From Lacicoccus halitifaciens (GTDB lineage: Bacteria; Bacillota; Bacilli; Staphylococcales; Salinicoccaceae), in the NCBI RefSeq assembly GCF_040544485.1, contig NZ_JBDZDV010000002.1:124001-188000 (forward strand): DNA of 64,000 nucleotides. The letters run 5' to 3'. The notes beneath the pieces were generated by a model that made no database searches, was not told the origin of the DNA, and was given only the letters and a program-made list of their open reading frames with translations. A program made the position numbers and the translations under genes. Shown here in pieces: positions 1 to 9,842 of the stretch; position 1 is the stretch's first letter; each line of letters begins with the position of its first letter.

Positions 1-88
1 TATTACAATTTGCATAATAATATAAAAATATATCGGTGGTTTCACTTTTCTCAGTTATTCTGAGGGTTTTCCCCTAACATCTTTATAT

Positions 89-1000
89 TTAAATCTCATT
101 TTCATCTTCCTGATCATACGGATCAACATGGACATGGACGTTTCTCACTATATCATGTTCGTTGATCAGCTTTTGTTTTACATTCCTCGTGATTCTGTGA
201 CTTTCTTCCACAGTGGTGTTTGGTTCTACCGAGATATTCATTTCCACTACCACATAGGAGCCATGAGAACGTGCACGCAGGTCGTCAACTTGGATCACTT
301 TGTCCACAGACGTGGCTGTCTTCTTCATACCAGTCGTCTCTTCTTCATTCAAAACCACTTCCAAAGTTATACTCACTGCTTCTTTGGCCAGCTTGAAACC
401 CATATACATTATGAAGATTGCGATACCTGCACCTGCAATGGGGTCAAAAAGACTTAAATATGGTATACCGTAATGGGAACCGACTAATGCGAGACCGACA
501 CCGACCAGTGCAACAGCTGACGATATTGCATCCGAACGATGATGCCATGCATCTGCAATAAGTGCAGGACTGTTCAATTTGGTGCCTGCCCGGAACTTAT
601 ATTGGAAAAGCAGCTCTTTGACGATCAACCCCAGTATAATAATATAGAGCACCATCATTGAAGTGACTTCACTCGTCGTACCCGTCCAGATTGATTCAAT
701 GGAGGTATACCCAATTTCAAAGCCGATTATAATTAAAATAATAGCCACAATCAGTGTTACAACATTCTCTGATTTTCCGTGACCGTATGGATGCTCTTTG
801 TCCGGTGGTTTCTGAGCAGCTCTGAGACCGATCATTACAGCAATCGAACTTACTTGATCCGAGAGAGAATGTATAGCGTCTGCAATGAGCGCACGACTGT
901 TGCCTGCAATTCCGCCAATAAATTTAATGATGGTCATAATGATATTAACCACCATGCTGATTATTGTAATCTTCTGAGCCTTTTTGTATCTGTTAGTCAT
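89..1000 (-). CDS. cation diffusion facilitator family metal transporter
   Basis: Predicted inner-membrane divalent metal/proton antiporter of the CDF family, 303 aa, the usual length for a bacterial CDF. About six hydrophobic segments occupy the first 215 residues. The metal-binding signatures are visible: ADAIHSLSDQ in TM2 and DAWHHRSDA in TM5, i.e. HxxxD on both helices, as in zinc/iron/manganese exporters. The C-terminal 90 residues form the cytosolic ferredoxin-like domain ending in HVHVDP. A good ribosome site (AAGGAGG) precedes the ATG. It lies downstream of resC on the same strand but 160 bp away. Family is sure; the metal exported (Zn, Fe, Mn or Co) cannot be told from sequence alone. 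Confidence 0.9.
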   Translation of the reverse strand: MTNRYKKAQKITIISMVVNIIMTIIKFIGGIAGNSRALIADAIHSLSDQVSSIAVMIGLRAAQKPPDKEHPYGHGKSENVVTLIVAIILIIIGFEIGYTSIESIWTGTTSEVTSMMVLYIIILGLIVKELLFQYKFRAGTKLNSPALIADAWHHRSDAISSAVALVGVGLALVGSHYGIPYLSLFDPIAGAGIAIFIMYMGFKLAKEAVSITLEVVLNEEETTGMKKTATSVDKVIQVDDLRARSHGSYVVVEMNISVEPNTTVEESHRITRNVKQKLINEHDIVRNVHVHVDPYDQEDENEI

Positions 1001-1163
1001 TTATAGAGACCTCCTTATGAAAATAATTCATAGAATTTATAAACTTCCGGTACACTGCCATAATTGTGGAGATGATGTATAATTTCATTAATAATATTTT
1101 TTTAATAAACGGGATATATCATCAACAATCAGAATCTTTTGTCATATCAACCCTCTTCTTTAA

Positions 1164-2363
1164 TTATGCATATGAATGAAGTCCTGCAACGATCAGATTG
1201 ATTGCAATAAGGTTAAAGAGTATCAGTACGAAGCCGATTACTGCCAGCCATGCAGATTTCTCCCCTTCATATCCTCTGTTCAGTCTCAAATGTAAGAAAA
1301 TAGTATAAAACATAAATGTGATGAAGGCCCAGGTCTCCTTGGGGTCCCAGCCCCAGAATCTGCTCCAGGCAATCTGTGCCCAGATGGCCGCAAAAAAGAT
1401 ACCACCGAGTGCGAATAATGGGAAACCGATTATGACCGAACGGTAGCCGATTTCATCCATCAAGTTCAAGTCCGCTTTGTTTGCAAGCGGCTTAACCAAT
1501 GCAGTCAGTCGTTTTCTTAAGATCAGAAGGAGTATGCCGTATACGATCAGACCAAGGATGACTGACCAGATTACTGTGTTCAATGATTGGGAATTGATTA
1601 CAGGCGGCAAATTGATGCCGGTATGGAAATGATCCGCAGGTTCATATTGATTATCTCCGATATGTTCGACCGGTACTGCGTCTGCGTAGTTGATGAGACT
1701 TGGCAGATGGTACTCTGCAATCATCGTTTCCCCGCGCTGACTGGTATACATGAACTCATCACTGTAACCGACTGCACCTTTCATGACCAGCGTCGTTCCG
1801 ATATAAACCAGAACGATCACTATACCCACCATGATCATCTCCAGAGTACGTGCCCGCCACGACTTCTCATTTTGTGGTATCGCTTTGAGCAGATAGATCA
1901 ATCCTGCAACCGCACTCATGGAAAGGATACCATAGGATATTGATACAGTAATCACATGAATTGCAAGCCAGTTACTCTGCAATGATGGAATCAAAGGATT
2001 GACAGCGGTAGAAAACAAACTGCCGTAAGCGATCAAAAGCAATGAAACGGGAATCGCAAACAACCCCAGGACTTTCGTTTTATAATAATGATATGTAATC
2101 AAATAACCTAAAATAATCATGATTGAAAACGTTGCGATGAATTCATACATGTTGGATACCGGTGCTTGTTCAGTTGCAACCCATCTCAATATAAAATAGC
2201 CAATTTGCATAAGGAATGCTATGACAGTCATTAAAATGGCCAGTTTCTCAGATTTCTTCTTCTCTGTTTTCACACTGAGTGCAAGTGGCACCAATGCAAT
2301 CAATAGAATGAAAAATGCGCCCGTAATCAGACCGTTACTTATCGATAAAAGTGTTGATTCCAT
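1164..2363 (-). CDS. resC: cytochrome c biogenesis protein ResC/CcsA
   Basis: Membrane haem-handling subunit of the system II cytochrome c synthase, working with ResB to deliver haem to apocytochrome c outside the membrane. 399 aa, with many transmembrane helices. The diagnostic tryptophan-rich haem-binding motif WGWDPKETWAF lies near residue 340, followed by conserved HLR. The insert between residues 190 and 260 is the extracellular loop typical of the long Gram-positive form. It starts 2 bp after the resB stop, so the two are surely cotranscribed; RBS GAGGAG precedes the ATG. Order resA-resB-resC matches Bacillus. Confidence 0.95.
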   Translation of the reverse strand: MESTLLSISNGLITGAFFILLIALVPLALSVKTEKKKSEKLAILMTVIAFLMQIGYFILRWVATEQAPVSNMYEFIATFSIMIILGYLITYHYYKTKVLGLFAIPVSLLLIAYGSLFSTAVNPLIPSLQSNWLAIHVITVSISYGILSMSAVAGLIYLLKAIPQNEKSWRARTLEMIMVGIVIVLVYIGTTLVMKGAVGYSDEFMYTSQRGETMIAEYHLPSLINYADAVPVEHIGDNQYEPADHFHTGINLPPVINSQSLNTVIWSVILGLIVYGILLLILRKRLTALVKPLANKADLNLMDEIGYRSVIIGFPLFALGGIFFAAIWAQIAWSRFWGWDPKETWAFITFMFYTIFLHLRLNRGYEGEKSAWLAVIGFVLILFNLIAINLIVAGLHSYA

Positions 2364-2365
2364 AA

Positions 2366-4009
2366 TTAATTCTCCTCATCAGTATTTACGCTGTCATTTT
2401 CATCTTTGCCGTCTCTGTCAAAAATGTGATTATAACCGTTTTCTTCCAACACTGGATTGATCTCTTTTTTCAAACCAAAATAGTTTTTATTTGTATGGGC
2501 ACTGATATTGAACCCATTTTCATCATTGATCCATATACGTCTATGGTTGATGTATGAGCCGATAAAGAGACCGATAAGAAAGATGACGAAACCTGTCGCT
2601 ATAAGTGGCAGGGTCAAGTCTTTTTTCAATGTTAGAACGGTGGCCCAGTGATTTTCATTTTCAACGAACTTGACACTGTATTCATTGTCCGGGGTGATGT
2701 CGGTTGAGCTCATGATTTGCAGCAGACTAAGTTCACTGGAAGTATCATCTGTCACCTCAAATATAAACGCTGGATTTACCGGCGTGGGTGTCTCAGAAAT
2801 CAATGCGCCGTTTTCATCTATTTCCAGGAAGTCCGGTGCATAAGCGCGTACCTCCACAGCCAGCCCCTCACCTACCTCATAAGTGCTTTCGAGATTATCC
2901 AGAGCGACAGTGAATCGATCGCCGACAGTTTCTCCGTTACTGTCTTCCAGCTGGAAAGTCATGGACTTCATCTGGGTGTTATCGTAACTCGACTGATACA
3001 GTTCAAACTGCTCAAACCGGTATGGATGGTTGACTTGGAGGCTGTAATCCTCGACCACTTCAAGGTCGGGGGACGCTCCGACGACATCTAAATTCTGATT
3101 CTCATAGAACGTGATGTCCGTCTGGTAATTACTGACGATGGTTTCATTGGTGTTCTGGACGGTCTCATCAAATACTGTACCTTCCTCTTCATAAATATCC
3201 ACTATGAAGTCATTGTTCTCCACATAATACTGGCCTTCAGTCTCAGGAACCTGAACCGTATCACCTTCGGTGATATAGATGAGCTCATCCACATACATCC
3301 CGGGGAAAAACCGTAACATGCTGCCGGCCAGAAGGAGAATCAGTCCTGTGTGGTTTATGTATGGGCCCCATCTTGAAAGCCTGCCTTTCTCAAGAAGATG
3401 ATGTTTATTGTCTGATTTGACTTTATAACCTTTTTTCTTCAGTCCTTCTATGACCCCATCAGTATTCTTCGTGTTTGCCTGCTGCAAGTTTAAGCGCTGC
3501 CTCTTGTAGAAAGTCGGATGCTTTTTGGCACGCTGGTTCTTTAAAGATTTATACAACGGCACACCTCTGTCAATACTTGCTGCAATCAACGACAGTGCCA
3601 GCATGCCGATCAGCACGATGAACCACCAGGAAGAGTAAAGATTATGGAAGCCAAGCTCATAATACAGCCTGCCCAATGTGCCGTAGTTCTCCGTATAATA
3701 TTGCAGCGGATCCGCACCGACGGGTATAAAATACTCTTGCGGGAAGATCGTTCCGATGGAGGAAGCAATTGCGATGATAAGAATGATTGCCACCCCGACT
3801 TTTATGGAAGTGAAGAAAATCCAGATCTTATCAAAAATACTCTTTGATTTTGTCTTTGATCGGATGGCACTGCCGTCATAACGCATGAGGTCTTTTATTT
3901 TCTTTTTATCATAATCACTGTTGATCATCTTTCCGCAAGACTGGCACAGCTGGGTGCCCGGCGGATTAACATGACCACAGGACCCGCATTTTATCTCTTT
4001 TAATTCCAC
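2366..4009 (-). CDS. resB: cytochrome c biogenesis protein ResB with N-terminal zinc ribbon
   Basis: ResB is the second core subunit of the system II cytochrome c synthase. 547 aa with hydrophobic helices near residues 70-90, 125-145, 215-235 and 470-490, and a large extracellular domain between the last two. The first 27 residues carry two CxxC knuckles (CGSCGH and CQSCGK), a zinc-ribbon extension found on Firmicutes ResB but not on the core family domain. I take the GTG at 4009 as start because AGGGTGA sits at the right distance and the zinc ribbon begins at once. It lies 11 bp downstream of the resA stop. Confidence 0.93.
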   Translation of the reverse strand: MELKEIKCGSCGHVNPPGTQLCQSCGKMINSDYDKKKIKDLMRYDGSAIRSKTKSKSIFDKIWIFFTSIKVGVAIILIIAIASSIGTIFPQEYFIPVGADPLQYYTENYGTLGRLYYELGFHNLYSSWWFIVLIGMLALSLIAASIDRGVPLYKSLKNQRAKKHPTFYKRQRLNLQQANTKNTDGVIEGLKKKGYKVKSDNKHHLLEKGRLSRWGPYINHTGLILLLAGSMLRFFPGMYVDELIYITEGDTVQVPETEGQYYVENNDFIVDIYEEEGTVFDETVQNTNETIVSNYQTDITFYENQNLDVVGASPDLEVVEDYSLQVNHPYRFEQFELYQSSYDNTQMKSMTFQLEDSNGETVGDRFTVALDNLESTYEVGEGLAVEVRAYAPDFLEIDENGALISETPTPVNPAFIFEVTDDTSSELSLLQIMSSTDITPDNEYSVKFVENENHWATVLTLKKDLTLPLIATGFVIFLIGLFIGSYINHRRIWINDENGFNISAHTNKNYFGLKKEINPVLEENGYNHIFDRDGKDENDSVNTDEEN

Positions 4010-4020
4010 AACACTTCACC

Positions 4021-4554
4021 CTATTCCGAAGTTGCAAGTTCCACAAAACGATAAATATCATCTATGGAAAGCTGATATTCCTGTTTATCAACGACCACTC
4101 CATTTTTATCGATGGCAATCGTCGTCGGCAACGGTCCGATCTGATACGCTTTAGTCACATCCCGGTTACGGTCGAGCGCAATTGGATATGATAGTTCATC
4201 ATCAAGACTCGCTAGAAATTGATTGATCTGCTGCTCGCCTTCAGATACGTTCACAGCGATCAGCTCATAGTCGTCATGCCCTTCATTATAAACTTCATTC
4301 ATATCCGGCATTTCCTCGCGGCAGGGTTCACACCATGTACCCCAGAAGTTCAGGATGACACCTTTATCTTCATTGATGTCCGACAGTTGTACAGTCCCCC
4401 CGTCGAGTGTTTCGAGCTGGAAATCGACTGCTTCATCACCGACTTGTATTGCCTGTATATCCGAAGTTAAATTGAACCATAAAGTCACACCAACCAAAAT
4501 GACAATACTTGATATGATAGTGATCCTGAGTATATTTCTTGTTTGCTTTTTCAT
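4021..4554 (-). CDS. resA: membrane-anchored thiol-disulfide oxidoreductase ResA
   Basis: Extracytoplasmic thioredoxin-fold protein that reduces the CxxCH cysteines of apocytochrome c. 177 aa from the ATG at 4554, which has AGGTGA six bases upstream; the in-frame GTG at 4563 lies inside that RBS. An N-terminal signal anchor (residues 9-29) is followed by the thioredoxin core with the active site WCEPC, the motif characteristic of ResA, and the conserved cis-Pro region LPTTIAID. First gene of a resABC operon. It has no resDE regulator next to it in this window. Confidence 0.94.
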   Translation of the reverse strand: MKKQTRNILRITIISSIVILVGVTLWFNLTSDIQAIQVGDEAVDFQLETLDGGTVQLSDINEDKGVILNFWGTWCEPCREEMPDMNEVYNEGHDDYELIAVNVSEGEQQINQFLASLDDELSYPIALDRNRDVTKAYQIGPLPTTIAIDKNGVVVDKQEYQLSIDDIYRFVELATSE

Positions 4555-4563
4555 ATATTTCAC

Positions 4564-5021
4564 CTACTTCACATTTTCCTATATATCATTCATAGTTAAA
4601 TAGATCTTCACTATCCCTGATTTCCCTTAACAACTTCTATGTCTACTTTAGAAAAACCTCCTAAATTAAATATTGTGTAATTCTGATATTGATATGGCAA
4701 AAATTGTTCAGACCATAACATTAGATGATTATATAGTATATTTCTGCAGAAATTATCCAGATGCTCGGAAGTGAAGAAATAGTAGCCTACTTTAAAAACA
4801 GTTGATCTAATCCTTCATTGAAATTTAGTTAAGTTTTAGGTCTTTCAAACAGGTATTACTTCTTTCGAAAATGGAGAAATATTCTCAAGAGTTTTCCTTA
4901 GGGATTAACTTCCTCTTTAGTCATATTAAATACTTATTTTATGCATAATTTCTCGAAAATTTTAATCTAGCATGATACATGGCAAGTTTCTTGCAAAAGT
5001 CTAAAGAAGGAGTTGTGTAAT
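4564..5021. other. intergenic region between divergent resA and mco
   Basis: An AT-rich 458-bp stretch holding the promoters of two divergent genes. A 26-codon open frame starting at 4694 is visible, but it has no ribosome site and no recognisable product, so I do not call it. No CsoR- or CopY-type operator is recognisable before the multicopper oxidase gene. Confidence 0.6.
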
Positions 5022-6563
5022 ATGAGGAGAAATAAATTTTTAATCAGCATGTTTTTTCTAGCAGTAGTTGCTTTATTATCAGCTTGTACAAACAATGCTG
5101 GAGAAGCATCTGCAGAAAACGAAGGAATGAATATGGAAGGACACGATGAAAGTTCCATGGATGAAAGTATGGACGATCATTCCATGGAAGAGGAAATGGA
5201 GGACGAGTCTATGGATGGGCATATGGATCATGATAATGTGGTAAGTCTGAATGATTCGACAGGAGAGAATGAACTGGGCATCCCACCTTTACTACAAAGT
5301 GAAAGTGACGCAGAAACCGAGTATACAATACGCGCTCAAAAAGGGGAAACAGAAATATTTGACGGTGTTCAAACGAAAACATATGGCTATAATAGTTCAT
5401 TTCTTGGCCCAATGCTCCAATTTGAAAAAGGAGAGACAGTGACTATAAACTTAATCAATGAACTTGATGAAAATACCACTTTTCACTGGCATGGACTGGA
5501 AGTGGCGGGAAGTGAAGATGGCGGACCACACGAAGTATTGGAACCGGGCGATGAAGATACCATTCAATTTGAGGTAACACAGGAAGCTGCAACTTTATGG
5601 TTCCACCCCCACCCGGAGGGAGACACCTCTGAACAAGTATACAATGGTCTTGCCGGCTTAATATACATCGAAGATCAAAATTCAAAAAATCTTGAATTAC
5701 CAAGTGATTATGGAAAAAATGATATTCCACTTGTTTTCCAGGACAAAATATTTGATGATGAAAAACAATTGAACTATGAAGCAGCGGCAAATGAAGACGG
5801 CACAGTTGGCGATACATCGTTAATTAACGGCACGTTGAACCCAAAATTGACTGTAGATAAAGAAAAAGTAAGGCTTCGACTGTTAAATGGCTCGAATGCA
5901 AGAAACTATACCTTTAAATTGAATACGGAAGATGATTTTGTACAAGTTGCAACGGACGGTGGCTTCTTGAATGAACCGGTCTCAATGAATGAGTTAACGC
6001 TCACACCTTCAGAAAGGGCTGAAGTAATTATTGATTTTTCAAAAATGGACAGTGATGAAAATATAGCTTTGATAAATGAAGATGGTGCTACGCTCCTGCC
6101 TTTTGAAATTACAGATCAAACAGGTAAAAATACAGAGATACCTGATGAAATGAATGACTTTTCAGTCACAGAAGAAGAAAAGAGCTTGCCGGTGACAAAA
6201 GAAATCGAACTGTTCGGAATGATGGACATGGTGACGATAAATGGTAAAAAGTTTGACCCTGAAAGAATTGACTTCACTCAGGAACAAGGTGTTACGGAAG
6301 TATGGGAAATCTATAATAAACCTGATATGATGGGCGGGATGATTCATCCATTCCATATCCACGGGGCTCAATTTAAAATCCTTTCAAGAAACGGAGAGAC
6401 ACCACCCAAGAATGAAAGAGGTTGGAAAGACAGTTTTTCCATCGCCCCGGATGAGACTGTAAAAATCGCCATTCAATTTAAAAATAAAGGCGTATATATG
6501 TTCCACTGTCACATCCTTGAACATGAAGACAATGGGATGATGGGACAGGTCAAGGTAGAGTAA
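5022..6563 (+). CDS. mco: multicopper oxidase, lipoprotein, with acidic Met/His-rich N-terminal segment
   Basis: Extracellular lipid-anchored multicopper oxidase, probably oxidising Cu(I) in copper defence. 513 aa from ATG 5022 (AGAAGGAG nine bases upstream; the TTG at 5013 is too close). Signal peptide with lipobox LLSAC ends at Cys22. Residues about 36-70 are a low-complexity stretch rich in Met, His, Asp and Glu, a likely copper-collecting tail. All four copper motifs are present: HWHG (about 154), HPHP (about 196), HPFHIHG (about 442) and HCHILEH with an axial Met (about 495). Its neighbours copA and copZ support a copper role. A laccase-like function on phenols is possible. Confidence 0.9.
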   Translation: MRRNKFLISMFFLAVVALLSACTNNAGEASAENEGMNMEGHDESSMDESMDDHSMEEEMEDESMDGHMDHDNVVSLNDSTGENELGIPPLLQSESDAETEYTIRAQKGETEIFDGVQTKTYGYNSSFLGPMLQFEKGETVTINLINELDENTTFHWHGLEVAGSEDGGPHEVLEPGDEDTIQFEVTQEAATLWFHPHPEGDTSEQVYNGLAGLIYIEDQNSKNLELPSDYGKNDIPLVFQDKIFDDEKQLNYEAAANEDGTVGDTSLINGTLNPKLTVDKEKVRLRLLNGSNARNYTFKLNTEDDFVQVATDGGFLNEPVSMNELTLTPSERAEVIIDFSKMDSDENIALINEDGATLLPFEITDQTGKNTEIPDEMNDFSVTEEEKSLPVTKEIELFGMMDMVTINGKKFDPERIDFTQEQGVTEVWEIYNKPDMMGGMIHPFHIHGAQFKILSRNGETPPKNERGWKDSFSIAPDETVKIAIQFKNKGVYMFHCHILEHEDNGMMGQVKVE

Positions 6564-6600
6564 AATCGAATATTTCAAATAAATGAATAAAGATCATAAA

Positions 6601-6631
6601 AAATTCAGGAAGTGACTTCCTGAATTTTTTA
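6601..6631 (+). terminator. rho-independent terminator after mco
   Basis: A 13-bp perfect inverted repeat (AAATTCAGGAAGT and its complement) with almost no loop, followed by T-rich DNA, 37 bp after the mco stop codon. Confidence 0.85.
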
Positions 6632-6719
6632 TAGCTCATATGGAGTTATAAAAATGAAATTGGATTCGACTGCATAGTGGCAATATGTTCCAAACGTTCT
6701 ACGCCTATTCAAACTAAAA

Positions 6720-6765
6720 CCTCCCAAGTTCAAAGATCATCTCTTTCCTGTGTGAACTTGGGAGG
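6720..6765 (-). terminator. rho-independent terminator after copZ
   Basis: Inverted repeat CCTCCCAAGTTCA / TGAACTTGGGAGG around a 20-base loop. Read on the minus strand it is followed by TTTTAG and lies 73 bp past the copZ stop, closing the copA-copZ operon. Confidence 0.8.
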
Positions 6766-6837
6766 TGCTACTTTATATAGTAATGTCTTTTCTATTTTTT
6801 ATTTTACCTGGTGTAAGATGGCTCCAACTCTTTTGGA

Positions 6838-7086
6838 TTAGTGACAACATGAGCAACTGTTGCCCGCCTTTTCAGATTCATCCATAACCTTGTAACCTGT
6901 ATCTTCAATAGTACTTTTAATTTCTTCTAATTTAACATCATTGTCATTATATGACACATCAACTTTTCCATCTGAAAGCAGCACTTTTACTGATTCAACT
7001 CCACTAATCTTGCTGACGTTCCCTTCAACTTTATTAGCACATCCACCACATGACATTCCTTGGACATTTAATGTTTTTTGTTGCAT
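6838..7086 (-). CDS. copZ: copper chaperone CopZ
   Basis: Small cytosolic Cu(I) carrier that hands copper to CopA. 82 aa from ATG 7086, with AAGGAGG eight bases upstream; in-frame codons further upstream are not translated. The single HMA domain (beta-alpha-beta-beta-alpha-beta) carries the copper site GMSCGGC at residues 10-16. The tail ends in an extra cysteine cluster, SCSCCH, not part of the standard 68-residue CopZ, which could hold an additional metal ion. It lies downstream of copA with 220 bp between them. Confidence 0.92.
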   Translation of the reverse strand: MQQKTLNVQGMSCGGCANKVEGNVSKISGVESVKVLLSDGKVDVSYNDNDVKLEEIKSTIEDTGYKVMDESEKAGNSCSCCH

Positions 7087-7133
7087 ATACATTCCTCCTT
7101 TTAATTTTCTATTAATGTAACACACTTTGTGCC

Positions 7134-7145
7134 TTACCGCGGTAA
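7134..7145. promoter_or_regulatory. 12-bp perfect palindrome upstream of copZ
   Basis: TTACCGCGGTAA lies 48 bp upstream of the copZ start, between copA and copZ. It could be an operator for a metal-responsive repressor acting on a separate copZ promoter. It does not match the CopY box TACANNTGTA. Function not established. Confidence 0.35.
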
Positions 7146-7307
7146 AGTATTCAAATGTTAGAATAATGATTATTTTGCTGAACTTACAGAGCCACCCCCT
7201 TACAATCATTTAAGATTCATTTCATGGCAGAGAATCTGTTGAAATATGAGTACATGGTTCTCTTATATAATTCAAGTTAAAATTTATCTATCACTCCACT
7301 TTATCCT

Positions 7308-9815
7308 TCATTGAGCAACAGACGGGCCAACAGAAGGACCAACAGACGAATCATCAGACGAATCAACAGACGGTTTAAATCGTTTTAAACGCAGTGCATT
7401 GAGTAACACGGATATCGAGCTGAAACTCATCGCTGCTGCTGCAAACATCGGGCTCATCAGTGGCCCGCCGAATAGGAACAGAAGACCCATTGCAACTGGT
7501 ATACCCGCTGTATTATAAGCAAATGCCCAGAACAAGTTTTGTCTGATATTTCTGATGGTGGACTTGCTTAGTTCTACTGCAGTCGGAACTTCCATTAAAT
7601 CACTTCTCATGAGAACAATGTCAGCAGATTCCATAGCTACATCCGTACCGGAGCCAATGGCAATGCCCACATCTGCCTGAGCAAGAGCTGGTGCATCATT
7701 GATTCCATCTCCCACCATGGCTACTTTTTTACCTTCATCCTGAAGTTTTTCCACTTCACTTGCTTTATCTTCCGGCAACACTTCACTCATGACCCGGTCA
7801 ATCCCGACTTGCTTGGCAATTGCTTCCGCAGTCCGCTTGTTATCACCAGTTATCATTGCCACTTCTATGCCCATCTCATGCAGTTTTTGAATCGCTTTTA
7901 AGCTGCTTTCTTTTACCGTATCTGCAACTGCAATAATCCCGGCAATTTCACTATTGATTGCTATATACATGGGTGTTTTCCCTTGATTCGCTAATTCATC
8001 TGAAGTGCTTGCCAGTGCTCCTAAAGCAATGTTTTGATCATCCATCAATTTCCTATTACCCAGTAACATATTTTTATCGTCAACCATCACTTCAATGCCG
8101 TGACCTGTTATTGCATTGAAATTTTTGGTTTTTTGTAAAGCTAAACCTTTATCTTCGGCACCATTGACTATTGCTTCACCAAGAGGATGTTCCGAACCTT
8201 TTTCAGCGGATGCAGCCAACATCAATAATTCATTCTCTGAAATCCCCTTAGCAGTAATAATATCAGTGACTTTAGGTTCCCCTTCTGTAATTGTTCCTGT
8301 TTTATCAAAAACTATCGTTTGAAGTTTATGCGTGGTTTCAAGGGCAACACCGCTTTTAATTAATATACCATTTTCAGCGCCCTTACCTGTTCCAATCATA
8401 ATGGAGGTCGGAGTCGCTAAACCAAGTGCACATGGACATGCGATAACCAACGTGGTGATGAAAACAGTTAAAGCAAAGAGTACTGACTGTCCACTTATAA
8501 ACCATGCCAACCCTGCAAGGATGGCAAGTCCAATGACAATTGGCACAAAGTATCCAGAAATAATATCAACCAGCTTTGAAATAGGTGCTTTTGAACCTTG
8601 TGCATCTTCTACCAGCTTTATAATTTGAGACAATGCAGTGTCTTTTCCGACCTTAGTCGCTTCATACTGAATTGATCCATTTTTATTGATACTCGCTCCA
8701 ATGATATTATCTCCACTGGTTTTTTCTACTGGAATACTTTCACCTGTCAACATGGATTCATCCACTGCAGTCATACCTTCAGTAACAACACCGTCAACAG
8801 GCATTTTTTCTCCTGGTTTAACAATGATTGTGTCACCAACCACCACTTCATCAATTGATATTTCTATTTCCTGTCCATTTCTTACTACAATCGCACTCTT
8901 AGGTGCGAGTCCCATTAGCTTCTTGATCGCATCTGAAGTCTTTCCTTTAGTTAAAGTTTCCAAATACTTACCTAATGTAATCAAAGTTAAAATTACTGCT
9001 GCCGTTTCAAAATATAAATCATTTGCAAAACTCACATCACCGGAAAAGATCATAATTGCTGCAAAGATACCGTACACGAATGCTGCACCAGTACCGACAG
9101 CAATTAAAGAATCCATATTTGGATGTCCGCGAAATAATGTTTTAATACCTGATGAATAAATGCTTCTAGCCATATAGACTACAGGTAAAGTTAGTATGAG
9201 TTGTATCATCACAAACCCTACTGGATTGATTGCCGGGTCAATAATTTCAGGTAATGGTGCGCCTATCAGATGGCCCATCGCAATGTATAATAGAGGTGCA
9301 GTAAATATCGCGGATATCAAAAATCTTTGCCAAAGACCTTTTATAGCTTGCTGTTTTTTATTACGATCTTCATCAACAGATTCTGATGAAGATATATCTT
9401 CATGGGCTTCATAACCTGCATTTGATACTGCATCCAGAATATCTGAAACTGAAGCCACGGATGGATCATACTCAATATTCATTTTTTCTGTAGCTAAGTT
9501 AACGTGGGTATCCAACACGCCATCAAGTTTTCCTGTGGCCTTTTCAATGGTTTGAACACATGATGCACATGTCATCCCCTCTATCTTAAATGATTTTTGT
9601 TCTGTATCTGTTAAAGCCTTATACCCGGCCTTTCCAACTGCATCTTGGATTTCCTGTACAGAGAGTGCATTTTCGTCGAAACTGATATTCAGTTTTTCAG
9701 TAGCCATATTCACGTTTGATTCTTTAACACCTGGCAACTTCTTGGTCGCTTTTTCGACTGTTTGTACGCATGATGCACAGGACATACCTTCTATATTAAA
9801 TGATTTTGTTACCAT
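7308..9815 (-). CDS. copA: P-type Cu(I)-exporting ATPase CopA
   Basis: ATP-driven copper exporter of the plasma membrane, 835 aa. Two N-terminal HMA domains each carry GM(S/T)CASC (residues about 10-16 and 79-85). The membrane metal site is CPC (about 461), the phosphorylated aspartate is in DKTGT (about 503), and GDGIND marks the hinge. These make it a class IB-1 pump. The C-terminal tail after KRFKP is an unusual low-complexity stretch of Ser, Asp, Val, Gly and Pro encoded by short imperfect DNA repeats of about 12 bp. RBS AAAAGGAG precedes ATG. The upstream decayed copY suggests its repressor is lost. Confidence 0.96.
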   Translation of the reverse strand: MVTKSFNIEGMSCASCVQTVEKATKKLPGVKESNVNMATEKLNISFDENALSVQEIQDAVGKAGYKALTDTEQKSFKIEGMTCASCVQTIEKATGKLDGVLDTHVNLATEKMNIEYDPSVASVSDILDAVSNAGYEAHEDISSSESVDEDRNKKQQAIKGLWQRFLISAIFTAPLLYIAMGHLIGAPLPEIIDPAINPVGFVMIQLILTLPVVYMARSIYSSGIKTLFRGHPNMDSLIAVGTGAAFVYGIFAAIMIFSGDVSFANDLYFETAAVILTLITLGKYLETLTKGKTSDAIKKLMGLAPKSAIVVRNGQEIEISIDEVVVGDTIIVKPGEKMPVDGVVTEGMTAVDESMLTGESIPVEKTSGDNIIGASINKNGSIQYEATKVGKDTALSQIIKLVEDAQGSKAPISKLVDIISGYFVPIVIGLAILAGLAWFISGQSVLFALTVFITTLVIACPCALGLATPTSIMIGTGKGAENGILIKSGVALETTHKLQTIVFDKTGTITEGEPKVTDIITAKGISENELLMLAASAEKGSEHPLGEAIVNGAEDKGLALQKTKNFNAITGHGIEVMVDDKNMLLGNRKLMDDQNIALGALASTSDELANQGKTPMYIAINSEIAGIIAVADTVKESSLKAIQKLHEMGIEVAMITGDNKRTAEAIAKQVGIDRVMSEVLPEDKASEVEKLQDEGKKVAMVGDGINDAPALAQADVGIAIGSGTDVAMESADIVLMRSDLMEVPTAVELSKSTIRNIRQNLFWAFAYNTAGIPVAMGLLFLFGGPLMSPMFAAAAMSFSSISVLLNALRLKRFKPSVDSSDDSSVGPSVGPSVAQ

Positions 9816-9842
9816 TTATTATCAACTCCTTTTCTAATTGAT

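Noticed and set aside
4694..4774. 26-codon open frame in the resA-mco spacer
   Set aside because: No ribosome site and no recognisable product.
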